Shown here: positions 8,792-17,778 of the stretch, one piece after another | Position numbering within the stretch: position 1 is the first letter of the stretch | Layout: every line of letters starts with the position of its first letter | Assembly (NCBI RefSeq): GCF_014697075.1 | Contig: NZ_JACJRE010000039.1 | Location: 1-64,000 of the forward strand | Direction of reading: 5' to 3' | DNA length: 64,000 nt | DNA from: Tolypothrix sp. FACHB-123 | GTDB taxonomy: Bacteria; Cyanobacteriota; Cyanobacteriia; Cyanobacteriales; Nostocaceae | Translations under genes and position numbers: made by a program | The notes under the pieces: generated by a model | What the model saw: only the letters and a program-made list of their open reading frames with translations | Database searches by the model: none | Told to the model about the DNA's origin: nothing

Positions 8792-11245
8792 ATGACTAGC
8801 AGCTCTGTAAATAACACACCGTCTAGTGCCAATATACCTGTTAAAGGTTCTGATATTTTTCAAATTTACCTATCAGATGAAGATGGGCAAAGTATTCTCA
8901 GTATTGATGATGGTGCATTGAGACAGTCGCTACGAATTGAGATTGTTAATACTTCTGGTAAAAATATTGAACTTCAAGGCATCCAGGGAAATCTTTCCCT
9001 GACAAACTGTCATTTTTGTATCTCTTTTCGTCCTGGAACCTTATCTAATCAAGGGCAAGGTATTACTTTAAAGGTAAGAAAGGACGAGAGCGAAGTCCAA
9101 GGATGGAACATACAAAACGAAGGTAGTACGTATTTTTTGGCACTCACTGAATCTGCTAATACAACAGCTAAAATAATTGAAAATGGTAAAAGAATTACTC
9201 TGATTTTTGAAAATATTGGAGCATCTCCTGAAGGAGGTTCAAGAGGTACGCGAGTTGAAATTAAATATAATCGCCTTCAATATCAAGGTTTTCAAGAAAC
9301 GATTAGTGGAAATCGTTTACAATATCTCAATATTGTTAACCAACGTGGCAAAAAACAAATACCTTTATATGCAGGATTTTTGGGTTCTAATACTATTCTT
9401 AATGATGGGACAGAGAATGAGTTAACCCTCTCCATTCAAAGTCTTCCTAAAATGACTCTGCCTTTGATGGTTAAAGATTATTCTACGGAAATTGTACCTA
9501 AGCAAATAAATCCGGAAAATTTGCCAGTTAGAGCAAAAGTTATCCTTGACGAAATCTCTAGAATTTCCGGAATACAATCTAAGCAACTTATCACTATTTT
9601 AAATTCTTTAAGTTCTAAATCTAATATTCAGCTAAATTCTGGTTTGAACATTACCAATCAAATTTTAACTCTTCTTAGTTCTATATCTCCTGATATCTCT
9701 AGAGTTTATACTTCTCTTACATCTAGATTAACTCTTCAAAGTATTATTGAAAAATTTAAAGACACAACTCTTTCAACCATACCAAAAGATGATCTAGAAA
9801 TCATTATTGGTTTTCTCACTGCTTTCAAATTTATAACTCCCGAATCTTTGAGATCAGAATTGAGCCGACTGAACATAAAAATAATTGACTACAATGCAAA
9901 TACTGATAGTAATCAAATATTGAATTTGCCAAATGTTAAGAACCTTGGGTTATTAGATGAAGCTATAAAATTTACAATTTCTTTTGATGTTGCAAAAGCA
10001 GATGATTCTAAGCAATCAGCTTTAGTTGATAAAACAAATGCAGATGATATTCAGATAAGTATTGACAAAGGTCAGGAAAATTGGATTTTTGGTGGCAAAT
10101 TAGAGCAGGGACAGACACCTCAATGGAGTTTTGTTTGTAAAACAGGATTGCAGCTAACAGATCGCCAAGAGATTCTGAGACTCAGTATCAAAAATCTTAA
10201 AACCAATTTGCTTTCTGGCTATGCCAATCTCTACGTTCACTATCAAAACTTTCCCGGATACTGGGATGGATATATTACTGTTCCAATCCATAAGGGGCCT
10301 CTAGTATACCGAGAAAACAATTCAGTTGGATGTGTCGGAATTGGTACGGATGAACCCAACGCTAAACTTCATGTTAAGACAACTAGAAATTTAGCTGCTT
10401 TACAAGTAGATGGAAATACAACGATAGCCGGTAATCTCTCTGTTACTAATGGAAAAGTTGGGATTGGTACTGCACCTGGTGATGAACAGTTAAAGGTGCA
10501 GGGAAATACGGCGATCGCAGGTACTCTTTCAATTACCAATACAAGTACCCTAACTGGAAAGGTTGGGATTGGTACTGCACCTGGTGATGAACAGTTAAAG
10601 GTGCAGGGAAATACGGCGATCGCAGGCAATCTCTCTGTTACTAATGGAAAAGTTGGGATTGGTACTGTATCAGGTGATCAACAATTAAAGATACAGGGAG
10701 ATACGCTAATTCAAGGAAGATTAAGCGTAAGAAGCAGCAATGGTATATCGCTAGGGCTGCAAGGCAGCGGAGGTGGTGAGCTTGTTATTTTAAATAGCAC
10801 AAATGATAACAGCATTTATCTAGAAGCATTTAGCGCTGATGGAAATAGTAGTGCAAAGAATTTTCAACTAACAGGAAGATACGATCAGAAGGCACCTAAG
10901 ATTACCTTAAATGCAGACGAAACAGTAATCACTGGAAATTTAACAATCAATGGAAAAAAGCCCATTATTTTAGAAAGATACCGTAATTTGGGGGATAACA
11001 TATCTAAGAATACGGAATACTCATCTCAGGAATATTCAGCAGCAATTGTTGGCTTTAGAGCTTTAAACGGAGATATTCAAGAATCTGGTGCTGGCGATAT
11101 CATACAAGTTTATATGTATATTGCAAATAATCAATGGTATATGCGTGCCGATTTTAGAAGTCAAAGACCAGATGAGAATTGGTATGTAGATGTTATGTTT
11201 ATCAGCAATAATTTGGCTTCTCGTAATGGCGATTGGTCAAGTTAA
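8792..11245 (+). CDS. 817-aa protein with tail-fibre-like VGIGT repeats
   Basis: Residues 1-500 are beta-rich and unrecognised (IQGNLSLTNCHFCISFRPG early on). From about residue 515 come NAKLHVKTT and then repeated units of about 30-35 residues: KVGIGTAPGDEQLKVQGNTA, IAGNLSVTNG. These are typical of trimeric beta-helical shafts in phage tail fibres and other surface fibres. About 150 residues follow without repeats. I see no clear S74-type intramolecular chaperone. There is no signal peptide. In the operon it would be the fibre or receptor-binding component, by analogy only. GGAGAAACCCCA precedes the ATG. Confidence 0.7.
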   Translation: MTSSSVNNTPSSANIPVKGSDIFQIYLSDEDGQSILSIDDGALRQSLRIEIVNTSGKNIELQGIQGNLSLTNCHFCISFRPGTLSNQGQGITLKVRKDESEVQGWNIQNEGSTYFLALTESANTTAKIIENGKRITLIFENIGASPEGGSRGTRVEIKYNRLQYQGFQETISGNRLQYLNIVNQRGKKQIPLYAGFLGSNTILNDGTENELTLSIQSLPKMTLPLMVKDYSTEIVPKQINPENLPVRAKVILDEISRISGIQSKQLITILNSLSSKSNIQLNSGLNITNQILTLLSSISPDISRVYTSLTSRLTLQSIIEKFKDTTLSTIPKDDLEIIIGFLTAFKFITPESLRSELSRLNIKIIDYNANTDSNQILNLPNVKNLGLLDEAIKFTISFDVAKADDSKQSALVDKTNADDIQISIDKGQENWIFGGKLEQGQTPQWSFVCKTGLQLTDRQEILRLSIKNLKTNLLSGYANLYVHYQNFPGYWDGYITVPIHKGPLVYRENNSVGCVGIGTDEPNAKLHVKTTRNLAALQVDGNTTIAGNLSVTNGKVGIGTAPGDEQLKVQGNTAIAGTLSITNTSTLTGKVGIGTAPGDEQLKVQGNTAIAGNLSVTNGKVGIGTVSGDQQLKIQGDTLIQGRLSVRSSNGISLGLQGSGGGELVILNSTNDNSIYLEAFSADGNSSAKNFQLTGRYDQKAPKITLNADETVITGNLTINGKKPIILERYRNLGDNISKNTEYSSQEYSAAIVGFRALNGDIQESGAGDIIQVYMYIANNQWYMRADFRSQRPDENWYVDVMFISNNLASRNGDWSS
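10457..10626 (+). repeat. Tandem repeat encoding the VGIGT units
   Basis: The 65 bases at 10457-10521 and 10562-10626 are identical, 105 bp apart, and a third diverged copy begins at 10652. The identity includes synonymous positions, so the duplication or gene conversion is recent. Each 65-bp unit carries a GCGATCGC HIP1 site. Confidence 0.85.
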
Positions 11246-11304
11246 TATATTTGTTTAGAGTGTAAAACGGACAGGAGTTTATCATAGAAATTCATGATTT
11301 AATT

Positions 11305-11559
11305 GTGGAAGCTCAAACTATTACTGCATTTTTGAAAGCTGTCAATGAAGAATTTCAGCTAACTTTACAAACTGATATTTCAGGTGACAGCCCTATTGCA
11401 AAGCTATTAGAAAAGCCAATAACAGTTCAAAAAGGAGAAAAGGAAAATATTTTATATGAAGCCAGAGGTTCTCCTTTGGATTTTTCACCTTTTAACTTTG
11501 GAGAATCCTTTGAGTTGAAAACTATAGTGATTATTACTGTAACTCAAGGATTAAATTAA
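11305..11559 (+). CDS. Small 84-91-aa protein, start uncertain
   Basis: An 84-residue reading from GTG at 11305 (VEAQTITAFLKAVNEEFQLT) has no ribosome binding site. A good AGGAG at 11273-11277 lies six bases before an in-frame ATA at 11284, which would add MEIHDLI if it were ATG. So either ATA is used as a rare start or an ATG was mutated. The protein is hydrophilic, alpha then beta, without a known domain. It lies 59 bp after the fibre-like gene and 52 bp before the next gene and belongs to the same run. Function unknown. Confidence 0.55.
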   Translation: MEAQTITAFLKAVNEEFQLTLQTDISGDSPIAKLLEKPITVQKGEKENILYEARGSPLDFSPFNFGESFELKTIVIITVTQGLN

Positions 11560-11611
11560 ACCTGTAGACATTCACCAATCTATCATCACGAAAAATTGAG
11601 GAGATTTACAA

Positions 11612-12136
11612 ATGGCAGATACAGCAGTAAAGCTTGGATTAGCTTTTGATTTAAACGGTACACCTATTGCACTAGAACCTAAGCAGGCTATTTCTGAAAT
11701 TAAAAAGCAAGGTTTCGAGGTTGAATTGCCTAAAAGGCTCGAACTAGGATCAGCTGGTGACGGGATTGACAACATTTTGAAGCAGCTAGGTTCTACTTAC
11801 CGCGTGAATCAATCAGCTGACTCAGGGGTAACGGTTATAAAATCTAAACTACCTAACTTCAATGTCCTTACTCAGCTTTATGACAAAGTCGCAACTGCCA
11901 GACTCTCTGTTGAGAAATTTCATGTAAAAATTCCAGGTGATGATTACCTGACAGAAAAAAAGAAAACAGATGCAAGTGCCCAAATAACCTCCAATGATTA
12001 CAAATATACAATTGGACTCTCTGCAACATGGCCACTAACTGGAAATGAGACTGGATTAACTCTAACTGGCATTTACTTTGAGGTTAGTAATGAGCCAGGT
12101 GCTATAGCTCAAGAAAAAGCAGCAGCATCATCATAA
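11612..12136 (+). CDS. Uncharacterised 174-aa protein of the large operon
   Basis: Begins MADTAVKLGLAFDLNGTPIA and ends in an Ala-rich tail. It is predicted beta-rich with no signal peptide, no cysteine and no recognised motif. The opening VKLGLAFDLNG resembles the opening VKLRLDFELKA of the 947-aa protein downstream, which suggests a shared small beta module in the two proteins. GAGGAG eight bases before the ATG is a strong ribosome binding site. Function unknown; a subunit or adaptor of the same assembly is an inference from position. Confidence 0.65.
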   Translation: MADTAVKLGLAFDLNGTPIALEPKQAISEIKKQGFEVELPKRLELGSAGDGIDNILKQLGSTYRVNQSADSGVTVIKSKLPNFNVLTQLYDKVATARLSVEKFHVKIPGDDYLTEKKKTDASAQITSNDYKYTIGLSATWPLTGNETGLTLTGIYFEVSNEPGAIAQEKAAASS

Positions 12137-12176
12137 TTCTGATGGCTTGGCAATCATCTTGAATACCTAATTATTC

Positions 12177-12254
12177 TATAGGTTGAGTCAGCAGAGCATA
12201 ACCCAACAAAAACCAGATTGATGTTGGGTGTAAAGTTTTTCTACCCAACCTATA
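12177..12254 (+). ncRNA. Four-arm competing hairpin in the operon
   Basis: Outer arms tataggttgagt (12177-12188) and acccaacctata (12243-12254) enclose a perfect 8-bp stem acccaaca (12201-12208) / tgttgggt (12222-12229). Arm 1 could pair with arm 2 or 4, and arm 3 with arm 2 or 4, so alternative folds are possible. It may be an attenuator, a processing site or a copy of the GTTGGGT/ACCCAAC dispersed repeat common in Nostoc-type genomes. Confidence 0.4.
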
Positions 12255-12385
12255 AAAGCTGAATTTTTCCCTTCTTTTCTTAGAGGCAATAAGCTTGAAT
12301 AGTTAATTGAAGCAAGAAGTTATACCAAAGCAATATGGCTAATTTTTTATCTTATAAATGTCTAGGAATAAAGGACTAACTGAAA

Positions 12386-15229
12386 ATGACACCTACAGTC
12401 AAACTTAGGTTAGATTTTGAACTAAAAGCTTCAGACACTCTAACCAAATTGGTACTCGAAACTATGGGAGAAGATATGTCTTTTTTAAAAGGAAACATAT
12501 CCTCTCAGTCTTCGATGAAAATCAAAGATTTAGTTGGTGTATTTGACGTTAGTTTAGCAACTTCAATTCCTGATGAGATTAAGATTACACTCAATGAACT
12601 TTTACTGATTTTAGCAAAGGCCTCAAACCCAGCAGATCAAAGCTCAAAAATACTCTTAATTAGTTTAGACCTGGGCACAGCCATCAATCTCTCTAATCTT
12701 CCTTTAATAGGAAAAGAATTCTCAGGTTCTCAGACACTTGCAATTGAGAATTTTAAAATTATTTATGCCTCTGGTGAATTTACGCCAAATCCAGCAATTA
12801 AGGAAGTATCTAGACTAAGTAATAAAGAAAATAAGAATGAACCTATTCCTCAAGGATTACGTTTATCTGCTGCAATGAAATTTGGCAGTAATACTGAAAC
12901 ACTAGATATTACAATTACTGAAGATAAAAAGCAAAAAAATCTTAATTCAAAGGATGATTTAGCAAAAGATTTATCTCATTTGAGAGGGACAGGAAATTCC
13001 TCTTCCTCAGATAGCTTAAATAAATCACAAGAAACCTCAAGTGCAACTATAGAACCTGCACAAAATTCCGATACAGCTAAATGGTTCGACCTGAAGAAAA
13101 ACTTTGGCCCCGTTTACTTTAAGCGTGTTGGAGTACAATACCAGAACTCAGAAGTTTGGTTTCTCCTGGATGCATCCATTTCTGCTGCCGGACTCACCCT
13201 CACCCTAGATGGTTTAGCGGTAGGTTCGCCCATCACTCAATTCAATCCCAAATTTAACCTCCGGGGTTTAGGAATTGAATATGAGAGCAAAGGTGCTATC
13301 TCCATTGGTGGTGCCTTACTCAGAAGCACTGTTAACGGTAAGGATGAATACTCCGGTGCTATCCTAATTAAAACCGAAACCTTTACCCTGTCTGCCATAG
13401 CTTCCTACACTACAACAACTGAGGGACATCCTTCTCTATTTATCTACGGCATTCTCGACAAACCTCTGGGGGGAGTACCCTTTTTCTTTGTTACAGGACT
13501 TGCCCTTGCCTTTGCCTATAACCGCAGTCTCATTCTTCCTACCCTCGACGAGATACCCCAGTTTCCCCTCGTGCGAGCCGCTTTAGATGGTGGTAAAGCA
13601 GATGTCGATGGATTAATCAAGATTCAGCAAGACCTAAACCCCTATATTCCCCCTAAAGTTGGGCAGGTAATGCTAGCGATTGGGGTTAAGTTTACCTCGT
13701 TTAAAATTGTCGAGTCTTTTGTTCTCTTGGTTGCCACCTTTGGCGATGGTCAATTTGCACTTGATGTCATTGGTATCTCCACCTTAATTTCACCCCCTGT
13801 GATTCCAGGGATAGACCCTAGCGAACTCCCACCACCAATCGCCCAAATTCGTCTGGCGATTCTGGCTCGTTTTGTTCCCGCCGAAGGAACGCTGAAGGTT
13901 GATGGCAAAATTTTGCCTGACTCTTACCTGTTTGAGCGTAACTGCCAAATCAGTGGAGGATTTGCCTTCTACAGTTGGTTTAATGGCGAACACGAAGGAG
14001 ATTTCGTCTTAACGGTGGGTGGCTATCATCCCCGCTTTGTGATTCCTCCCCACTATCCCAAAGTTGATCCACTCAGCCTCAACTGGCGCATTAATAATGA
14101 GTTAAGCCTTAAAGGGAATGTCTACTTTGCCCTTACAGCCTCAGCCATTATGGCAGGGGGAAGGCTAGAAGCCGTTTGGCAATCTGGCAACCTTAAAGCC
14201 TGGTTTATTGCCAATGCCCATTTTATTGTTGCCTGGAAACCCTATGCTTATGATGCTCAAATCAGTGTCAATCTTGGTGCATCCTATACGTTCGATGAAA
14301 AAATATTCGGTATTCGCGTTCGCAAAACATTCTCTTTTGATTTAGGAGCAAAATTACACATTTGGGGGCCAGAGTTTTCAGGAACCGCTACGATTGACCT
14401 GAAAATTACGTCCTTTACTATCGCCTTTGGTAGCCGCTCCCAAAAGAAACCAGATCCTATCAGTTGGTCAGAATTTAAAAAATCTTTCTTACCTGCTGAC
14501 AATCAGATTTGTACAATTGCTGTTGAAAGCGGACTGCGCCGCAAAGTAGAAGTAGAAAAAGAGGAAATTTTTATCGTTAATCCGAAAGAATTTATCCTCA
14601 CTACGAGTTCTGTTATTCCAGTTAAAAGCCATCAAGGTTTTCAGGCTGAAACGATTACTCTATCTAAAGTTACACCTGCTACTAGTAATTTTGGCATTGC
14701 GCCAATGAATGTCAGCAACGATAGATTGACTAAATCAGAGTATAGTATTTATATTACAAAAAATGGTCAAAAGTTATCACAAGAAGAATCAAAGTTAAAA
14801 TTCGTTTTTATTCCTATTGTCAAAAATATTCCTTCAGGTTTGTGGTCTGAATCGAATACCAACGATCCCAATCGAAAGGGATTTATCGAAAATGTCTTGT
14901 CTGGATATACGATTAAGTCTGCCAATCCTCCAACTCCTGGAGCAACTCAATCTATTGACCAAGATAAATTAGATTATGGTGTGAAAACTGTCAATTTTAC
15001 TTCGCAATGGCAGTTATTTTCTACTTTTACCAAAAACCCAGAAGATGACGAAAATAATGAACAGATAGGAATTAAAAATACAATCTTATCTAAATCAAAT
15101 AATAGAGACAGCTTGCTTCAGAGTTTAGACCTATCAGATATCGTAATTGATTTAGATGATTTTAAAACTAATGAAGGAGTTAAGCAAGCATTTGTGATTC
15201 CTCCTCAACTTATCGCATCGATAGCCTAG
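12386..15229 (+). CDS. 947-aa probable DUF6603 protein
   Basis: Residues 1-190 are a beta-rich leader, 190-230 a Ser/Asn-rich linker, and about 240-705 match my recollection of DUF6603. The hallmarks are FLLDASISAAGLTLTLDGL, RGLGIEYE, PLGGVPFFFVTGLALAFAYN, VGGYHPRFVIPPHYP, MAGGRLEA and WKPYAYDAQISVNLGASYTF. Repeating amphipathic strands ending in aromatic residues suggest a large beta barrel or beta solenoid. There is no signal peptide. A hydrophilic tail follows (705-947). The domain core is richer in G+C than both ends, so the core may be more constrained or of different origin. AAAGGACT precedes the ATG. No activity is known to me; membrane or surface association is an inference. Confidence 0.65.
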   Translation: MTPTVKLRLDFELKASDTLTKLVLETMGEDMSFLKGNISSQSSMKIKDLVGVFDVSLATSIPDEIKITLNELLLILAKASNPADQSSKILLISLDLGTAINLSNLPLIGKEFSGSQTLAIENFKIIYASGEFTPNPAIKEVSRLSNKENKNEPIPQGLRLSAAMKFGSNTETLDITITEDKKQKNLNSKDDLAKDLSHLRGTGNSSSSDSLNKSQETSSATIEPAQNSDTAKWFDLKKNFGPVYFKRVGVQYQNSEVWFLLDASISAAGLTLTLDGLAVGSPITQFNPKFNLRGLGIEYESKGAISIGGALLRSTVNGKDEYSGAILIKTETFTLSAIASYTTTTEGHPSLFIYGILDKPLGGVPFFFVTGLALAFAYNRSLILPTLDEIPQFPLVRAALDGGKADVDGLIKIQQDLNPYIPPKVGQVMLAIGVKFTSFKIVESFVLLVATFGDGQFALDVIGISTLISPPVIPGIDPSELPPPIAQIRLAILARFVPAEGTLKVDGKILPDSYLFERNCQISGGFAFYSWFNGEHEGDFVLTVGGYHPRFVIPPHYPKVDPLSLNWRINNELSLKGNVYFALTASAIMAGGRLEAVWQSGNLKAWFIANAHFIVAWKPYAYDAQISVNLGASYTFDEKIFGIRVRKTFSFDLGAKLHIWGPEFSGTATIDLKITSFTIAFGSRSQKKPDPISWSEFKKSFLPADNQICTIAVESGLRRKVEVEKEEIFIVNPKEFILTTSSVIPVKSHQGFQAETITLSKVTPATSNFGIAPMNVSNDRLTKSEYSIYITKNGQKLSQEESKLKFVFIPIVKNIPSGLWSESNTNDPNRKGFIENVLSGYTIKSANPPTPGATQSIDQDKLDYGVKTVNFTSQWQLFSTFTKNPEDDENNEQIGIKNTILSKSNNRDSLLQSLDLSDIVIDLDDFKTNEGVKQAFVIPPQLIASIA

Positions 15230-15257
15230 TCTTTAATTTTTAAGTGAAGAAATATAT

Positions 15258-17636
15258 ATGAACACCACTAGCACAACAGCCAAGAGACAAATTCAATTTA
15301 TTCAAAATTATCAGACAAATCTAGACTCTGGAACGTATGAAATTAAAATTACGCAAAATATTATAATCGGTAATCAACAGACAGATAATTTATATTCACA
15401 ACTCACCTTTGTCGTCCAAGGAAATCGCTTTGAGCTAAAACCTCAAGATATTCATGCTGTTTTTCCCCCAGAAAATAGCCTTGGCGATCATTCCCATGTT
15501 CTTCCTCATGTTGTTTTAAAAAGCAGCACTTTGCCCTGGGAAAGACTAGTATATCCAAATGCTCCTCAAGACGTTCCCTGGTTAGCACTTATTCTCCTTC
15601 ATGATGATGAGAAGCTACTAAGAACGATTGATAAACAGGACTTTTTCAATCAAGAAACAGGGATGACTGAAAACAGTAAAAAACAAGAATTATGGCAGCA
15701 TCTTTCTAATCAAGATATTGGCTGGATTAAACTTATAGAAAATAGTGATGAAGCAATTATAGTTGAAAAAAATTATAGGCAATCACAAATACTTAAAGGT
15801 GAATTTGCTGCATTTGATAGACAAATTGAAGCAATTTTAGCGCAATCTGGAAATATTAAAACTGTTACCATTGAAAAGTTAGAGCAACCTTCAACAGGTC
15901 TCATTAAATGGCCAGGAATAACTCTAGAGGTTGGACAGCACAAAAGCGATAAAGTATCAATTATTGATGTGCCCAAAATTTGTCTCACACAGATATTACC
16001 TACGACAGAAGATTTGAAATGTTTAGCTCATGTGCGTCAAGTAGTTCCCGAGGTTTGTCTACTTTCTCTGAACAATATACAAGAGTTACCACAAACAGGC
16101 AAATCAAAGATTATATTAGCAGAATATAACGAATTATATCATATTCTTGCTTTTGATGATGCAGGAGCGTTAGTGATTAATCAGAAATATCAGCCTAATG
16201 ACTCGCTTAAAAAAGAATTAGAAACAATCAAAAATTTAGCTAATGAAGATGAGAAAGTAAAAAAATTGCATGAAATTATCGAGAAAATTGAATCTAATAT
16301 AGGACAAAAAATAATAAATGAACCTTTATCCATTATCGTTGGAAATCGATTGCCCAAGAAAGGTGGTGTTAGCACCGCTTATTTAGTTTCCTTAGAAAAT
16401 AGATTTACAACAATACAAATTAACGATCAAGATGCCAAAAATGAAAATTATATTCGTCTAGTGGTTCTCAAAAGCTGGAGCTTTTCTTGTTCTGACCCTG
16501 AACAAAGTTTTATGGGATTATTGAAAAATCTCAAAAAAGATACCCTACAATTGCCACACTCTAATAATCCTGATGCTGATAAATATCTAACTAAAGGATA
16601 TGTTCCTATACATCATTACCTCCGACAAGGTGGCAATACCATTTCCTGGTATCATAGCCCCCTACTGCCAGGGGAAAATCCAACAGATATAAATTTATCT
16701 AAACTTTCCATTCGCTGTGCAGACCAGCTTATTGCTTACAATTCTGAAAATGGCTTATTTGATATCTCCTATGCAGCAGCCTGGCAGCTTGGACAACTGT
16801 TAGCTTTACAAGATAAAAAATTAGCAACCAATCTCTTTAACTGGAAACGCGCTAACGCTCAAAAATTAGCCAAAGATAACCAACAGTCACTTTATCCTCA
16901 TCTTTTCCCTGGTAATACTCAAGGTTCTAGCGATAGCCTTGATTTTCCTGAAGATGTGAACATCTGGTTTAAGCAACTGGGACTGTTATCTGGTATTCCC
17001 TTTAATTACCTAGTTCCCGATGAACGGATGCTACCCCCTGAATCCATTCGTTTCTTTTGGTTAGATTGGTTTTGGGTAGAGTCTTTGTTAGATGGAGCCT
17101 TTAGCATTGGGCGTGTACATGAATCTAACACCCAGCTAGATACTTTCCCTAGTCAAGTCAAGCAAATCACTGGCTTTCTCATGCGTTCTGAAGTAGTAGC
17201 AGGTTGGCCTGATTTACAAATAGATGCTTCTAATGCTTGTATAAAGAATGATCGCCCTATGGAAGAAATTGAGAAGTTAAAGGTTTTACGTCACGATCGC
17301 CTTTCAGAAGACGTATTAATTTGTCTGTTTGACGGCGAAATCAACACTGTTGATATTTCCCTCAAGCCAGAGGGCCTACATTTTGGTTTTAATCATAAAA
17401 ATCAAAAGCTGTGGCGTGAGTTGAGATATCCAGAAAATGGGGAAGAACATAGTGAATGGAAAGTTGAGCCTATTCCTTGGAAAGAAGAGAGCAAGAGAGT
17501 TGTCAACATTAACGATTTAATTAATAAAATTAAGAAAACTTTAGAGGAAAAGCAACAAAAATCGGAACCGTTCACCTCAGCTCAATTCGCCTTACAGATG
17601 GTTCAAGGTGCGGAGAAAGTTAGATTTTCCAGATAA
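15258..17636 (+). CDS. Uncharacterised 792-aa protein, last gene of unknown system
   Basis: Begins with a Thr/Gln-rich stretch, then a beta-rich N-terminal domain with FELKPQDIHAVFPP, VLPHVVLKSSTLPWERLVYP and VPWLALILLHDDE (residues about 55-120). Further on are LSIRCADQLIAYN, FDISYAAAWQLGQLLAL and WLDWFWVESLLDGAFSIGR. I have seen these strings only in hypothetical proteins of other bacteria, next to proteins like the 1378-aa one. No catalytic motif, signal peptide or membrane helix is evident. The 28-bp gap to the DUF6603 gene supports co-transcription. Function unknown. Confidence 0.7.
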   Translation: MNTTSTTAKRQIQFIQNYQTNLDSGTYEIKITQNIIIGNQQTDNLYSQLTFVVQGNRFELKPQDIHAVFPPENSLGDHSHVLPHVVLKSSTLPWERLVYPNAPQDVPWLALILLHDDEKLLRTIDKQDFFNQETGMTENSKKQELWQHLSNQDIGWIKLIENSDEAIIVEKNYRQSQILKGEFAAFDRQIEAILAQSGNIKTVTIEKLEQPSTGLIKWPGITLEVGQHKSDKVSIIDVPKICLTQILPTTEDLKCLAHVRQVVPEVCLLSLNNIQELPQTGKSKIILAEYNELYHILAFDDAGALVINQKYQPNDSLKKELETIKNLANEDEKVKKLHEIIEKIESNIGQKIINEPLSIIVGNRLPKKGGVSTAYLVSLENRFTTIQINDQDAKNENYIRLVVLKSWSFSCSDPEQSFMGLLKNLKKDTLQLPHSNNPDADKYLTKGYVPIHHYLRQGGNTISWYHSPLLPGENPTDINLSKLSIRCADQLIAYNSENGLFDISYAAAWQLGQLLALQDKKLATNLFNWKRANAQKLAKDNQQSLYPHLFPGNTQGSSDSLDFPEDVNIWFKQLGLLSGIPFNYLVPDERMLPPESIRFFWLDWFWVESLLDGAFSIGRVHESNTQLDTFPSQVKQITGFLMRSEVVAGWPDLQIDASNACIKNDRPMEEIEKLKVLRHDRLSEDVLICLFDGEINTVDISLKPEGLHFGFNHKNQKLWRELRYPENGEEHSEWKVEPIPWKEESKRVVNINDLINKIKKTLEEKQQKSEPFTSAQFALQMVQGAEKVRFSR

Positions 17637-17778
17637 AAACTTGTTGTTTCACCTGACTTTTCATGTGATGTGAAAAATTTTGTTTAGCGATCGCCTCCGA
17701 TAGAGAGGAGCATCGTCGCTCGTTTTTATCGGACTTCAGAAAATCCCGTTGCTTCCACCCAAAGTATAATATGTTGCA

